From NCBI GenBank assembly GCA_035530275.1, contig DATKVC010000010.1:248001-312000 (forward strand): a stretch of DNA of 64,000 nucleotides. Direction: 5' to 3'. The position numbers and the translations under genes are program-made. Position 1 is the first letter of the stretch. Every line of letters begins with the position of its first letter. Source of the DNA: CAIJMU01 sp035530275. Its GTDB lineage: Bacteria > Spirochaetota > Spirochaetia > Treponematales > Rectinemataceae. Shown piece by piece: positions 27,487-34,281 of this stretch. The notes below the pieces were generated by a model. The model did not search any database and was not told the DNA's origin. It worked only from the letters and a program-made list of their open reading frames with translations.

Positions 27487-28434
27487 GTGAAACGAGCCCT
27501 TTTGTCATTCGCCCTTGTTCTCGTCGCCTCGCTCTGTTTCGCCGACGGCGCGATCAATCTGAGCATCCGCTACTACGACAAGCGTGTGTACTATCCCGAC
27601 AGCGACATAGCCATCAAGGTGAGCATTTCTAACGGGAGCGCGCTGACCTATCGCTTCAAGCTCGCGGAAAACCGCGTCTATAGCATGGATTTCGACGTGA
27701 GGACCCCGGCGAACCGCCAGGTCGACGCCTCCGATTCTTTCAAGCGTGCCCGCGCCGATTCGGGTCCCGTCTTCTACCGGGATGTCTCGATAGAACCCGG
27801 CGAGGAATACTCCTTCGTCGAGAGCCTCTCATCCTATGCGGCGCTCAAGGATCCGGGAACCTATGCCATCCAGGCGAGCTTCTGGCCCGGCCTCGCTCCC
27901 TCGACGGGGAGCGGAGATCTGGCCCCCCTGTTGTCCAATGTCCTCATGCTGTCGCTGCGCCCCACCCCGCCGGCCTCCCCCACCCCCCTGGACTCCGTCA
28001 AGCTCGAGACGGGAGAACTCCTCCACCCCGAAGCCATTCCTCCCGACGAGGTGGTGACCAGAACCATAGAAGCCCGTCAGCGCTCGCGATGGAACGAATT
28101 CTTCCTCTACCTCGATCTCGAGTCCCTGCTCAGGCGCTCGGCCGAACTCGCGCGTTCCTACGATCGCCAATCGGACGAGGGACGGAGAAGGATGCTCGAC
28201 AGCTTCCGCTCTGACCTCCAGAATAATAAAGGCGCCAATCCCATCGTCACCCTGCCCAAGGAATTCACCATCGAAGAAACTCGGTATACGGCGGATCACG
28301 GATTCGTTACCGTTCTCGAAAAATTCGCCGAAAAGGGCTATACCTCGATCAAGGAATACGATTACGAACTGCAAAGGCGCGGGGACATCTGGTTCATCGT
28401 CGGCTATACCGTGGTGAACAAGGGTACTGAATGA
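27487..28434 (+). CDS. Conserved-looking exported protein, unknown function
   Basis: 315 aa. Signal peptide from a GTG start (MKRALLSFALVLVASLCFADG). The mature N-terminal half looks like a beta-sandwich (LSIRYYDKRVYYPDSDIAIK, YRFKLAENRVYSMDFDV), similar in layout to BsuPI/Ig-like modules. A Pro-rich linker (PTPPASPTPLD) leads to an alpha/beta C-terminal domain ending DIWFIVGYTVVN. The GTG at 27487 is chosen because GGGGAG lies upstream and the signal peptide begins there; an ATG 27 bases earlier is the alternative. It overlaps the receiver-PilZ gene by ATGA, so the two are coupled. Confidence 0.75.
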   Translation: MKRALLSFALVLVASLCFADGAINLSIRYYDKRVYYPDSDIAIKVSISNGSALTYRFKLAENRVYSMDFDVRTPANRQVDASDSFKRARADSGPVFYRDVSIEPGEEYSFVESLSSYAALKDPGTYAIQASFWPGLAPSTGSGDLAPLLSNVLMLSLRPTPPASPTPLDSVKLETGELLHPEAIPPDEVVTRTIEARQRSRWNEFFLYLDLESLLRRSAELARSYDRQSDEGRRRMLDSFRSDLQNNKGANPIVTLPKEFTIEETRYTADHGFVTVLEKFAEKGYTSIKEYDYELQRRGDIWFIVGYTVVNKGTE

Positions 28435-29186
28435 AGGCTCTTCTCCTCATCGAGGACGATCTCAAGGCAATCGAGATCGCCGCCTGCATCAATCCCGTCG
28501 GCTTCGAGGTGATTCGTTACCGCAATCCCCTCAAGGCCCTCGACAACCTCGATGAAATAGCGCCCGATGCCATCATCGCCAGCGCCCTCGACTTTCCGCG
28601 CCATTGGAAGATCATCGCTGACGTCGTCCGTGCGGCAAAGGATCGGCATGCTTGCTCGATCGTCATCCTTCGAGGCGAGCACTTCGGAACCGAGGAGGCC
28701 GACAAGGCCACCCACCTCGGTGTCAACGGTATCGTTTCCGACAGGATTTCCGAGCCCCACGCCCGCGACCATCTCGTGCGCCTCCTCGGCCGATATTCGA
28801 AGCTACGCAACGCGCGAGCCGCCGAAAGGTTCCAGGTCGCCGAGTGGGACAGGTGCATCTTGCTTTTCGTCCATCCTCATTCGGGCAGAATTCTCGGAGG
28901 GCGAGTCGCGACGATTTCCGCGACGGGGTTGTCCTTCGAACCCGACGAATTCGACGCCATCACCGATCTGGAAAAGGAAACGGTATTAAAGTCCAGCAGT
29001 CTCAGGGTAGGCGATAATATCCTTTCCCTGGATTGCCGAATCGTGCGCACGGGCTCCCTCATAGGCCTATCCTTCGGCACGATCGACAAAGTCCAACGCG
29101 CCCTTCTGGACGATTGGCTGGCAAAAAGCCTCGAACGCGAACTTTCTGCCACGGCGTCGGGGATGTTGATAGTTCCTGAACCATAA
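28431..29186 (+). CDS. Pseudo-receiver domain fused to PilZ domain
   Basis: 251 aa. Residues 1-120 have the receiver fold (MKALLLIEDDLKAIEIAACI, PDAIIASALDFP), but the phospho-acceptor position is Ser51 in place of Asp, and the conserved Thr and Lys positions are also changed, so phosphorylation is unlikely. Residues 130-240 form a PilZ-like barrel (RFQVAEWDRCILLFVHPHSG, ATISATGLSFEPDEF with the D/NxSxxG-like strand). The output is probably c-di-GMP or protein binding. Its start overlaps the stop of the exported-protein gene. Confidence 0.75.
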   Translation: MKALLLIEDDLKAIEIAACINPVGFEVIRYRNPLKALDNLDEIAPDAIIASALDFPRHWKIIADVVRAAKDRHACSIVILRGEHFGTEEADKATHLGVNGIVSDRISEPHARDHLVRLLGRYSKLRNARAAERFQVAEWDRCILLFVHPHSGRILGGRVATISATGLSFEPDEFDAITDLEKETVLKSSSLRVGDNILSLDCRIVRTGSLIGLSFGTIDKVQRALLDDWLAKSLERELSATASGMLIVPEP

Positions 29187-29194
29187 GCTATTCT
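29166..29194 (+). promoter_or_regulatory. Promoter of arsR-like gene (leaderless type)
   Basis: TTGATA (29166-29171), a 17-bp spacer and TATTCT (29189-29194). The -10 ends 7 bases before the ATG at 29202 and there is no Shine-Dalgarno, so transcription should begin at or next to the start codon. It lies partly inside the 3' end of the preceding gene. Confidence 0.6.
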
Positions 29195-29201
29195 CTATAT
29201 C

Positions 29202-29516
29202 ATGGATCTCGACAATATCCCTTGCACGGATGCCGCCCTCGAGGAATACGCGAGGAAACTCAAGGCCATTGGCCATCCGATCCGGCTCAGGCTCCTGATC
29301 CTCATCTCCAGGGAGGACGATCCCTGCGTCTCCGATATGTGGCGCTGCCTTCAGCAGCCCCAACCGGTTATTTCCCAGCATCTGGCAATCCTCAAGGAGA
29401 ACGGGATCGTCTCGGCGGAGGTACAGAAGACCAGGCGTGTCTACTCGATCGTTGATCCCTTCATCGCCGGCATTATCGCGAAAATCGCCGAAGAGAACCC
29501 TGTCCCGGCCCTTTGA
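29202..29516 (+). CDS. ArsR-family winged-helix regulator
   Basis: 104 aa. Winged HTH of the ArsR/SmtB type: EYARKLKAIGHPIRLRLLIL, then CVSDMWRCLQQPQPVISQHLAILKENGIVSAEV with the recognition helix QPVISQHLAIL, and the wing KTRRVYSIV. Cysteines at positions 8, 42 and 49 could form a thiol metal or redox site: Cys42 and Cys49 flank the helix that carries ELCVCDL in ArsR, but the spacing is not the classical one. Convergent with the next gene (11 bases apart). Confidence 0.88.
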   Translation: MDLDNIPCTDAALEEYARKLKAIGHPIRLRLLILISREDDPCVSDMWRCLQQPQPVISQHLAILKENGIVSAEVQKTRRVYSIVDPFIAGIIAKIAEENPVPAL

Positions 29517-29527
29517 CAATCAGGACC

Positions 29528-30745
29528 TCAGGGAAGGATAGCCGGGCGCTTCCCCACTGGCCGTGCAAGAGCCTGGGCAGCCGCCCTTCCCCAGACGCCG
29601 CTTCTCTTCGACGCGACGAGTCCTTGCAGGAGTTGTCTGCCCGATTCCAGCCTGGAATCGGCGAGAAGTGATTCCCCCAAGTAATAGAGATATTTCCACA
29701 GTCCCTTCTCGTCGCACCAGGAGGCGAGATCCTTTCTTTCGGCGATCAGGGACGAGAAGGCCTCTAGCGTGGTATAGCGCAATGCCGGATCGTATTCCCT
29801 CAGGGCTGCCAGGGCCCGGGTAAGGATCGCATCGGCAGCCAGGGCTAGGCTTATCGTGGCCTGGGAACGCCCATTCCTCAACAGGAATTCGCCCAAGGCC
29901 GAGGCGGCATCGATGATTTTGGGTTCATCGACAGGATAGAGCCGCAGCATGACGTCGAAGCCTTGGAGATCAAGGGCCCTTTCCATCGCCGTCCTGAGAA
30001 AATCATCGCTCGAGGAGAAAATGACCGAATCGGATAGCGCAAGCCTGAGATCGTCCTCATAGTCCTTCCAGTCGCCTTTTGCCTTGTGCACGGCGGCGAG
30101 GGCAAGGATGACGCCGAGGCGATCGTCCGGCACCTCGAGGGAGGCGGCCTCATCCAGGGTCTTGCGATACTGAAGCTCGGCCAAGGCGAGTTCGCCTTCG
30201 ATGAAGAAGACCCTTCCGATGCCGAATTCGGCCTCCGGATAGGCTTGCAGTTCTACGGCGAGGCTTTGTAGGGCCTTGAGCGAATTATGAATAGCGGCGG
30301 AGCCTCGAAGCTCCTCGACCGCGAGCCAGGCCCTCGTGAAATTCGCCAGATCCGGAGACTTGGTTCGGATATGGAGGCTCTCCATCTCCTTCCTCAAAGA
30401 CCCGGCGGCCGAGTCGCGGATGACCCCGAATTCGCGCTCGCCGAATTCCTTGGTGGCAAGACGCTCGACAATGAGGTCGATCCTGTCCCAGGAGTCAGTC
30501 GCCTCGGGAAGTCGCAAGGCGGCCTCGATGTCCGCCGAAGCGAGCGCGAAACGTTCCTTGCGCAGGGCGATAGCATTTTGCCAATCCGTCAGCGCGACAT
30601 CGAAGCGACGCGCGTCGAAGGCCTGTCGGCCGTTTTCATACTGCTGCCAGGCCATATCGGCAGCCGAGACCTGCGCTCCGGCCAATAGGGCCATGAGGAG
30701 CGCGATGGTATATGCGGCCTTTTCGGGTAACCGGCTCTCCGCCAT
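29528..30745 (-). CDS. Exported helical-repeat (TPR-like) protein
   Basis: 405 aa with a signal peptide (AYTIALLMALLAGAQVSA) and an almost entirely helical mature part. The first repeat, MAWQQYENGRQAFDARRFDVALTDWQNAI, is a clear TPR; later helices (AELQYRKTLDEAASL, ILALAAVHKAKGDWKDYEDD) fit degenerate TPR/Sel1-type repeats. No enzyme motif is visible. The ATG at 30745 is preceded by AAGGAT; an earlier in-frame start adds a non-signal-like stretch. Probably a periplasmic scaffold. The gap 30746-30968 upstream (223 bases) shows no gene. Confidence 0.75.
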   Translation of the reverse strand: MAESRLPEKAAYTIALLMALLAGAQVSAADMAWQQYENGRQAFDARRFDVALTDWQNAIALRKERFALASADIEAALRLPEATDSWDRIDLIVERLATKEFGEREFGVIRDSAAGSLRKEMESLHIRTKSPDLANFTRAWLAVEELRGSAAIHNSLKALQSLAVELQAYPEAEFGIGRVFFIEGELALAELQYRKTLDEAASLEVPDDRLGVILALAAVHKAKGDWKDYEDDLRLALSDSVIFSSSDDFLRTAMERALDLQGFDVMLRLYPVDEPKIIDAASALGEFLLRNGRSQATISLALAADAILTRALAALREYDPALRYTTLEAFSSLIAERKDLASWCDEKGLWKYLYYLGESLLADSRLESGRQLLQGLVASKRSGVWGRAAAQALARPVGKRPAILP

Positions 30746-30968
30746 CCTTCGAGTATCCTTCCCAACAGTGGACGATGGACCTTTACTACTATACATATCG
30801 GTAAGGAGGCCGGGCTAAGACAGACAAAAGGGGGATCGAAGATCGCGGAGCTTTTAGGGGATTTCTTCGGTGCGCAAGCCCTTCATCGCCCTCGGCTCAT
30901 TCCGTTCTTCGTATCGGGAAACTAATTGCAGTCATACCTAGTCCTGCCAGAGGAGTGGCGAAGGCCTG

Positions 30969-31223
30969 CTAAGGGTCTTCCCTTTCTCCAAAAAGGATCC
31001 GCAAACCGTCGACCGCCGCACGAAGTTCATCGAGCGAATCGCGGCCGGGTTCGCCCGGCTTCCCAGCCGAGACGAGAGCCCTTTCTGCCGCTTTCCAAAG
31101 CCTATTTACCTCTCCGCGATGTGAGAAGAGCAGGAGGCCGAGATCCTGGCGAGGGCCGCTTCGCCTCAAGAGACTCGGGTCTGTCTGGAGCCTCGCCTCA
31201 AGCTCCTCATAAAGACTCATCAT
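30969..31223 (-). CDS. Small hypothetical protein
   Basis: 84 aa, charged and helical (MMSLYEELEARLQTDPSLL, LWKAAERALVSAG, DSLDELRAAVDGLRILFG), with no signal peptide, cysteines or recognised motif. The start (ATG at 31223 or the next codon) has a poor Shine-Dalgarno. It is divergent from the GGDEF-like gene 91 bases away and upstream of the TPR-like gene on the same strand. Coding is supported by length, codon use and absence of a better frame. Confidence 0.5.
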   Translation of the reverse strand: MMSLYEELEARLQTDPSLLRRSGPRQDLGLLLFSHRGEVNRLWKAAERALVSAGKPGEPGRDSLDELRAAVDGLRILFGEREDP

Positions 31224-31314
31224 GCACCATCTATCGGCAAGAGGGGACCAATGCGGTAGGCCAGAACCTCGATATACTCTCTTCGCTTTCGACAATGCCT
31301 CCGATATTAATAGC

Positions 31315-32064
31315 ATGACAACGAAAAACAAGCGGCCCGATGTTTGGCGCGGGCTGGATTACGTCTCCGGGGCGATCGCCCTTTGCGCAGCCGTGGTCGG
31401 AAGCTTCGGTTTGGCGATCGGCGGTGTTGGCGGCGCCATCGTCGCCGCAACCCTCGCGGGAGTGGCTTCGGCCCTCCTCGTTCCCGCGCTCGGCGCGAAG
31501 GCTCCCGCCGCAGCGCCTCAGGCCGAGGCATCGAAACCAACGATAGAGCCTTCCCCATCGATTCCCGAGGATAGGACCGATGAACTCACCGGTCTCGCAA
31601 ATGAAAACGGCCTCAAGGCATGGTTCGCCGAACACACGCCGAGGCTCGTAGAGGAAAAGCTCAGTATCGTCGTGCTTTCCGCCTCGCTCGAAGGCTTCGA
31701 CGCGATCGTCAGAGGTAGAGGCAAGGTCGTCGCAGACAAGGTATTGATAGAAGTGGCTCATAGAATCGCGGTCTTCGCCGGCGAGGAAGGAATCGCTGCG
31801 CGAACAGGCGGGGGAGAATTCGCCTCGAAGGTCGCGGTCGTCCCCGAACATTCCGTGGAGCGCGCCTCGGAGATCGCCGCGAAAATGGCCGAAGTCCTCC
31901 AACGCCCCGTTGAGCTTCCCGAAGGCGTCATCTGGATCGGCGCCTGCGTTGGCGCCGCCTCCGGCCCGGCCACGGAAGGCCTCGGCGTACTCGACCGAGC
32001 CCGCGCAGCCCTCGCGAAAGCCAAACAGGTGGGGCTCGGGCATTATGTGGTGGACAAGGGATAA
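31315..32064 (+). CDS. Membrane protein with degenerate GGDEF domain
   Basis: 249 aa. Two hydrophobic segments at about residues 16-34 and 37-60 form a membrane hairpin, followed by a Pro/Ala linker. A GGDEF-type domain starts at DRTDELTGLANENGLKAWF. The signature loop reads ARTGGGEFASKV (GGGEF at 165-169): Gly replaces the metal-binding Asp, so cyclase activity is doubtful, and no RxxD I-site is evident. It may be a GTP- or c-di-GMP-binding sensor, or inactive. The start has no Shine-Dalgarno; GATATT lies 6 bases upstream, so the mRNA could be leaderless. Confidence 0.8.
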   Translation: MTTKNKRPDVWRGLDYVSGAIALCAAVVGSFGLAIGGVGGAIVAATLAGVASALLVPALGAKAPAAAPQAEASKPTIEPSPSIPEDRTDELTGLANENGLKAWFAEHTPRLVEEKLSIVVLSASLEGFDAIVRGRGKVVADKVLIEVAHRIAVFAGEEGIAARTGGGEFASKVAVVPEHSVERASEIAAKMAEVLQRPVELPEGVIWIGACVGAASGPATEGLGVLDRARAALAKAKQVGLGHYVVDKG

Positions 32065-32184
32065 GCAGGGTTCGGTCGGCGCGGGCGCCCGACCTCGACT
32101 AAAGAGACGCGCCCTCGGTCCTTCAGTTTATTTTTTGCAGCCCCTCAACCGGGGATATTCGGGTCGAGAGCTCCGTCGGCTTCC

Positions 32185-32763
32185 CTAGTCGTCCAACCCC
32201 ATCCCATCGAGAATCTTCGGGATGGTCTTTTCGACCCGGGACTCGCGCGTTTTGGACTGCTTGGGTAGGGCGAAATGATAGAGATAAGCCTTTTGTCTTC
32301 CCGGAGTCAGGGCATCGAAGGCAGACCTCAAGGCCGGGAGTTCGTCCAGCTTGCGTTGGAATTCCTCGGGCACCTTGAAATCCGACGTCTTCTTCAGTTC
32401 GACCTTCAACCCGGCCTTTTCGATCTCGATGGCTTCCTTGACGTAGGATTTTAGCGTCTTTTCCATCTTTGTGATTTCCTGGGCATTCGTGAACCGTATC
32501 TGGCGCGCAGCCTGGACGTTGTCCGTCTGTTGTATGAGGATGGACTTGGCATCCTTGAGCAAGGCGCCCTTCATGAAGAGGAGGGCGCAATATTCCTTGA
32601 ATCCATGCATTAGTACTATATTTTTACCGTCGAGCGTGTAGCCGGGCTGGCCCCACTTCAGCTCTTCGGTTAGATCGCAGCCAAGAATGATCTGCCGGAG
32701 CTTCTTGAATTCCTCCTGCCATTTTTTCTCGTTGGTCAAGAACGCGTCAACCTTTGGATTCAT
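32185..32763 (-). CDS. YdeI/OmpD-associated family protein (DUF1801 plus OmdA-like)
   Basis: 192 aa. The N-terminal DUF1801 domain (QEEFKKLRQIILGCDLTEEL, KWGQPGYTLDGKNIVLMHGF) is followed by the bacteriocin-protection/OmdA-like tail (FKVPEEFQRKLDELPALRSAFDALTPGRQKAYLYHFALPKQSKTR, read as segments). Biochemical function is not settled in the family. GGAGGGG lies 8 bases upstream of the ATG. By eye it is more AT- and Lys-rich than its neighbours and sits beside the tRNA-Gly repeats, so it may have been acquired horizontally. The 120-base gap to the GGDEF gene (32065-32184) holds no gene. Confidence 0.88.
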   Translation of the reverse strand: MNPKVDAFLTNEKKWQEEFKKLRQIILGCDLTEELKWGQPGYTLDGKNIVLMHGFKEYCALLFMKGALLKDAKSILIQQTDNVQAARQIRFTNAQEITKMEKTLKSYVKEAIEIEKAGLKVELKKTSDFKVPEEFQRKLDELPALRSAFDALTPGRQKAYLYHFALPKQSKTRESRVEKTIPKILDGMGLDD

Positions 32764-32787
32764 CTTTGGAGCCCCTCCAGACTGCTG

Positions 32788-32830
32788 CGAGCCGAGCCGC
32801 GAACCCTGCGGCTTTTCCAGCCTCGGCTCG
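32788..32830. repeat. Inverted repeat upstream of the ydeI-like gene
   Basis: CGAGCCGAG (32788-32796) pairs with CTCGGCTCG (32822-32830), and a smaller stem GCCGC/GCGGC sits inside it. It lies in the non-coding 404-base stretch 32764-33167 between the ydeI-like gene and tRNA-Gly. No T run follows it, so it is not a simple terminator. Confidence 0.55.
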
Positions 32831-32886
32831 AAACTTACCCTCAGCTATTCCATGCCCGGTCACCAGGCGTCAATGGCGCCGCCCGC

Positions 32887-33185
32887 CTCGGAAAGCCCCG
32901 GGCACGCGCTTCCCGTTCGACTCCCTTTCGTCGTATTAGAAAAAAGGCTCGCCGTAGCGAGCCTTTTCAAGAGCGCCGAAAGGGAGTCGCCTTCCGCTCA
33001 GCATCCTCCTGACGCTTCGCTCCAGGCCGCGGGAATCGCTCTCGCGTCTTCCTGACGCTCGACCCGCGGCTTTCCTCGATGTCTCGGAAAGCCCCGGGCA
33101 CGCGATTCCCGTTCGACTCCCTTTCGTCGTATTAGAAAAAAGGCTCGCCGTAGCGAGCCTTTTCAAGAGCGCCGAAAGGGAGTCG
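32887..33185. repeat. 103-bp direct repeat duplicating the tRNA-Gly 3' end and terminator
   Basis: Copies at 32887-32989 and 33083-33185 differ at one base (C/A). Each holds 18 bases of the tRNA-Gly 3' end, a complete copy of the terminator hairpin, and a second, inverted copy of the tRNA T-arm/acceptor segment (GTTCGACTCCCTTTCG on the plus strand). The 93 bases between the copies contain another inverted repeat (GCCGCGGG 33026-33033 with CCCGCGGC 33063-33070). No integrase or transposase is nearby. This explains most of the gene-free stretch. Confidence 0.9.
33136..33161 (-). terminator. Terminator of tRNA-Gly
   Basis: Minus strand: AAGGCTCGC and GCGAGCCTT form a 9-bp stem with a 4-nt loop, followed by a run of six T. 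It is 7 bases downstream of the tRNA 3' end. An identical copy lies in the left repeat at about 32940-32965, where no intact tRNA precedes it. Confidence 0.92.
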
Positions 33186-33239
33186 AACCCTCGTCTCCAG
33201 CTTGGAAGGCTGGGGTAATAGCCGTTATACGACCGGCGC
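33168..33239 (-). tRNA. tRNA-Gly (UCC anticodon)
   Basis: 72-nt cloverleaf: acceptor GCGCCGG/TCGGCGC with discriminator T, D-arm GTCGTATAACGGCTATTAC, anticodon stem-loop CCAGC-CTTCCAA-GCTGG (anticodon TCC), T-arm GAGGGTTCGACTCCC. The 3' CCA is not encoded. It lies 37 bases after the srkA stop on the same strand. Its 3' end is duplicated downstream. Confidence 0.96.
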
Positions 33240-33276
33240 GAGCGAGGCTAAAAATAGCGACGAGGCGGGCGGCATG

Positions 33277-34281
33277 TCAATATGGGGCCGGGGGCCGTTC
33301 CAACTCTTCGGACTGTTCGCGGAGGGATTCTATCTCCTGGGACCAATAGCCTCGACTCCCCCATTCGGGAAATTCCTTGACGAACCAGGCATCATGACGC
33401 TGCCGCGCGCGCCACGCGAGGAAATGGAGCATCCTGAGAAAGCGCAGGGTTTCGATGGCGGCGACGCTGCCCGGAGGGAGGGTCGAAAACTCGCCGTAGC
33501 CCTCGAGGAGGAGCCCGAGTTCCCTTTCGCATTTCGGCGCCCTGTCGGGGAGGAGAAGCCAGAGATCCTGGACGGGCGGGCCCATCATGCAGTCGTCGAA
33601 GTCGATGAGAAGGAGGCCTTCACCAGGTCTTTCGAGAATGTTGCCTCGGTGAAGATCGCCGTGGATGCGTTGCAGGGGCATCGTTGCGAGGCGAGAGGCG
33701 ATCGGGCCCGTGGCTCTGCCGACGATCTCCTCGAAATCTTCGCGGATATCGGGATGGACGAGCGGGCGAAGTTCATTTATCCAACCATTGATGAGGCCGG
33801 AATCGAATCGCGGGCGATGACTTGTGATCTGCCCACCGGCAGCCTGGTGCAGGCGACCCGCCAGGGCCCCCAATCTTCGCCAGTCGCCTTCGGCTTCGGC
33901 GTCGAAATTCCTTCCGCCTTTTTTTGGAAAGAGAGCGAAATGAAATTCTATCGTCCGGTCGTCCTCCTCGAGTTCGAGGGTCCCGAGGCTCGAGCCGTCC
34001 GGCGCCAGGATAGGCGCGACGACCGGCACTTCCACGGCCGCGCAGTCCGCGATCAGGCGATGCTCTTCAAGTATCGCTTCGTAGGTCCAACGGTCCGGGC
34101 GGTAAAATTTGGCGACCAGGGACTCGCCCTCATCTGTTCTGAGCCCATAGACGCGATTGATGTAGCTCGGGTAGGTGGAGACAGTTCCGTCCAACCTGAG
34201 TCCGTAATTTTCCTCGACGGCTTCTATCGACAAGGCCGGGGAGAGTGCGTCGAAGCCCGAAGTTTCGAGGGACGCCCTCAC
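33277..34281 (-). CDS. srkA: Stress response kinase SrkA (YihE family)
   Basis: 334 aa aminoglycoside-phosphotransferase-fold Ser/Thr kinase. It closely follows E. coli SrkA: SYINRVYGLR, LVAKFYRPDRWTYEAILEEH, EVPVVAPI, RIHGDLHRGNIL (catalytic loop, about 206-215), LLIDFDDCMMGPPVQDLWLL (metal site), and FPEWGSRGYWSQEIESLRE at the end. I chose the GTG at 34281, which overlaps the uup stop as GTGA; an ATG ten codons upstream is possible. Protects against MazF-type death and stress in E. coli. Co-transcribed with uup. Confidence 0.92.
   Translation of the reverse strand: MRASLETSGFDALSPALSIEAVEENYGLRLDGTVSTYPSYINRVYGLRTDEGESLVAKFYRPDRWTYEAILEEHRLIADCAAVEVPVVAPILAPDGSSLGTLELEEDDRTIEFHFALFPKKGGRNFDAEAEGDWRRLGALAGRLHQAAGGQITSHRPRFDSGLINGWINELRPLVHPDIREDFEEIVGRATGPIASRLATMPLQRIHGDLHRGNILERPGEGLLLIDFDDCMMGPPVQDLWLLLPDRAPKCERELGLLLEGYGEFSTLPPGSVAAIETLRFLRMLHFLAWRARQRHDAWFVKEFPEWGSRGYWSQEIESLREQSEELERPPAPY

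Noticed and set aside
30746..30968. Promoter for the TPR-like gene at the TATAGT near 30785
   Set aside because: No acceptable -35 at 15-19 bp spacing.
32887..33185. Prophage or insertion sequence
   Set aside because: No transposase, integrase or phage gene within reach, and only 93 bases between the repeat copies.
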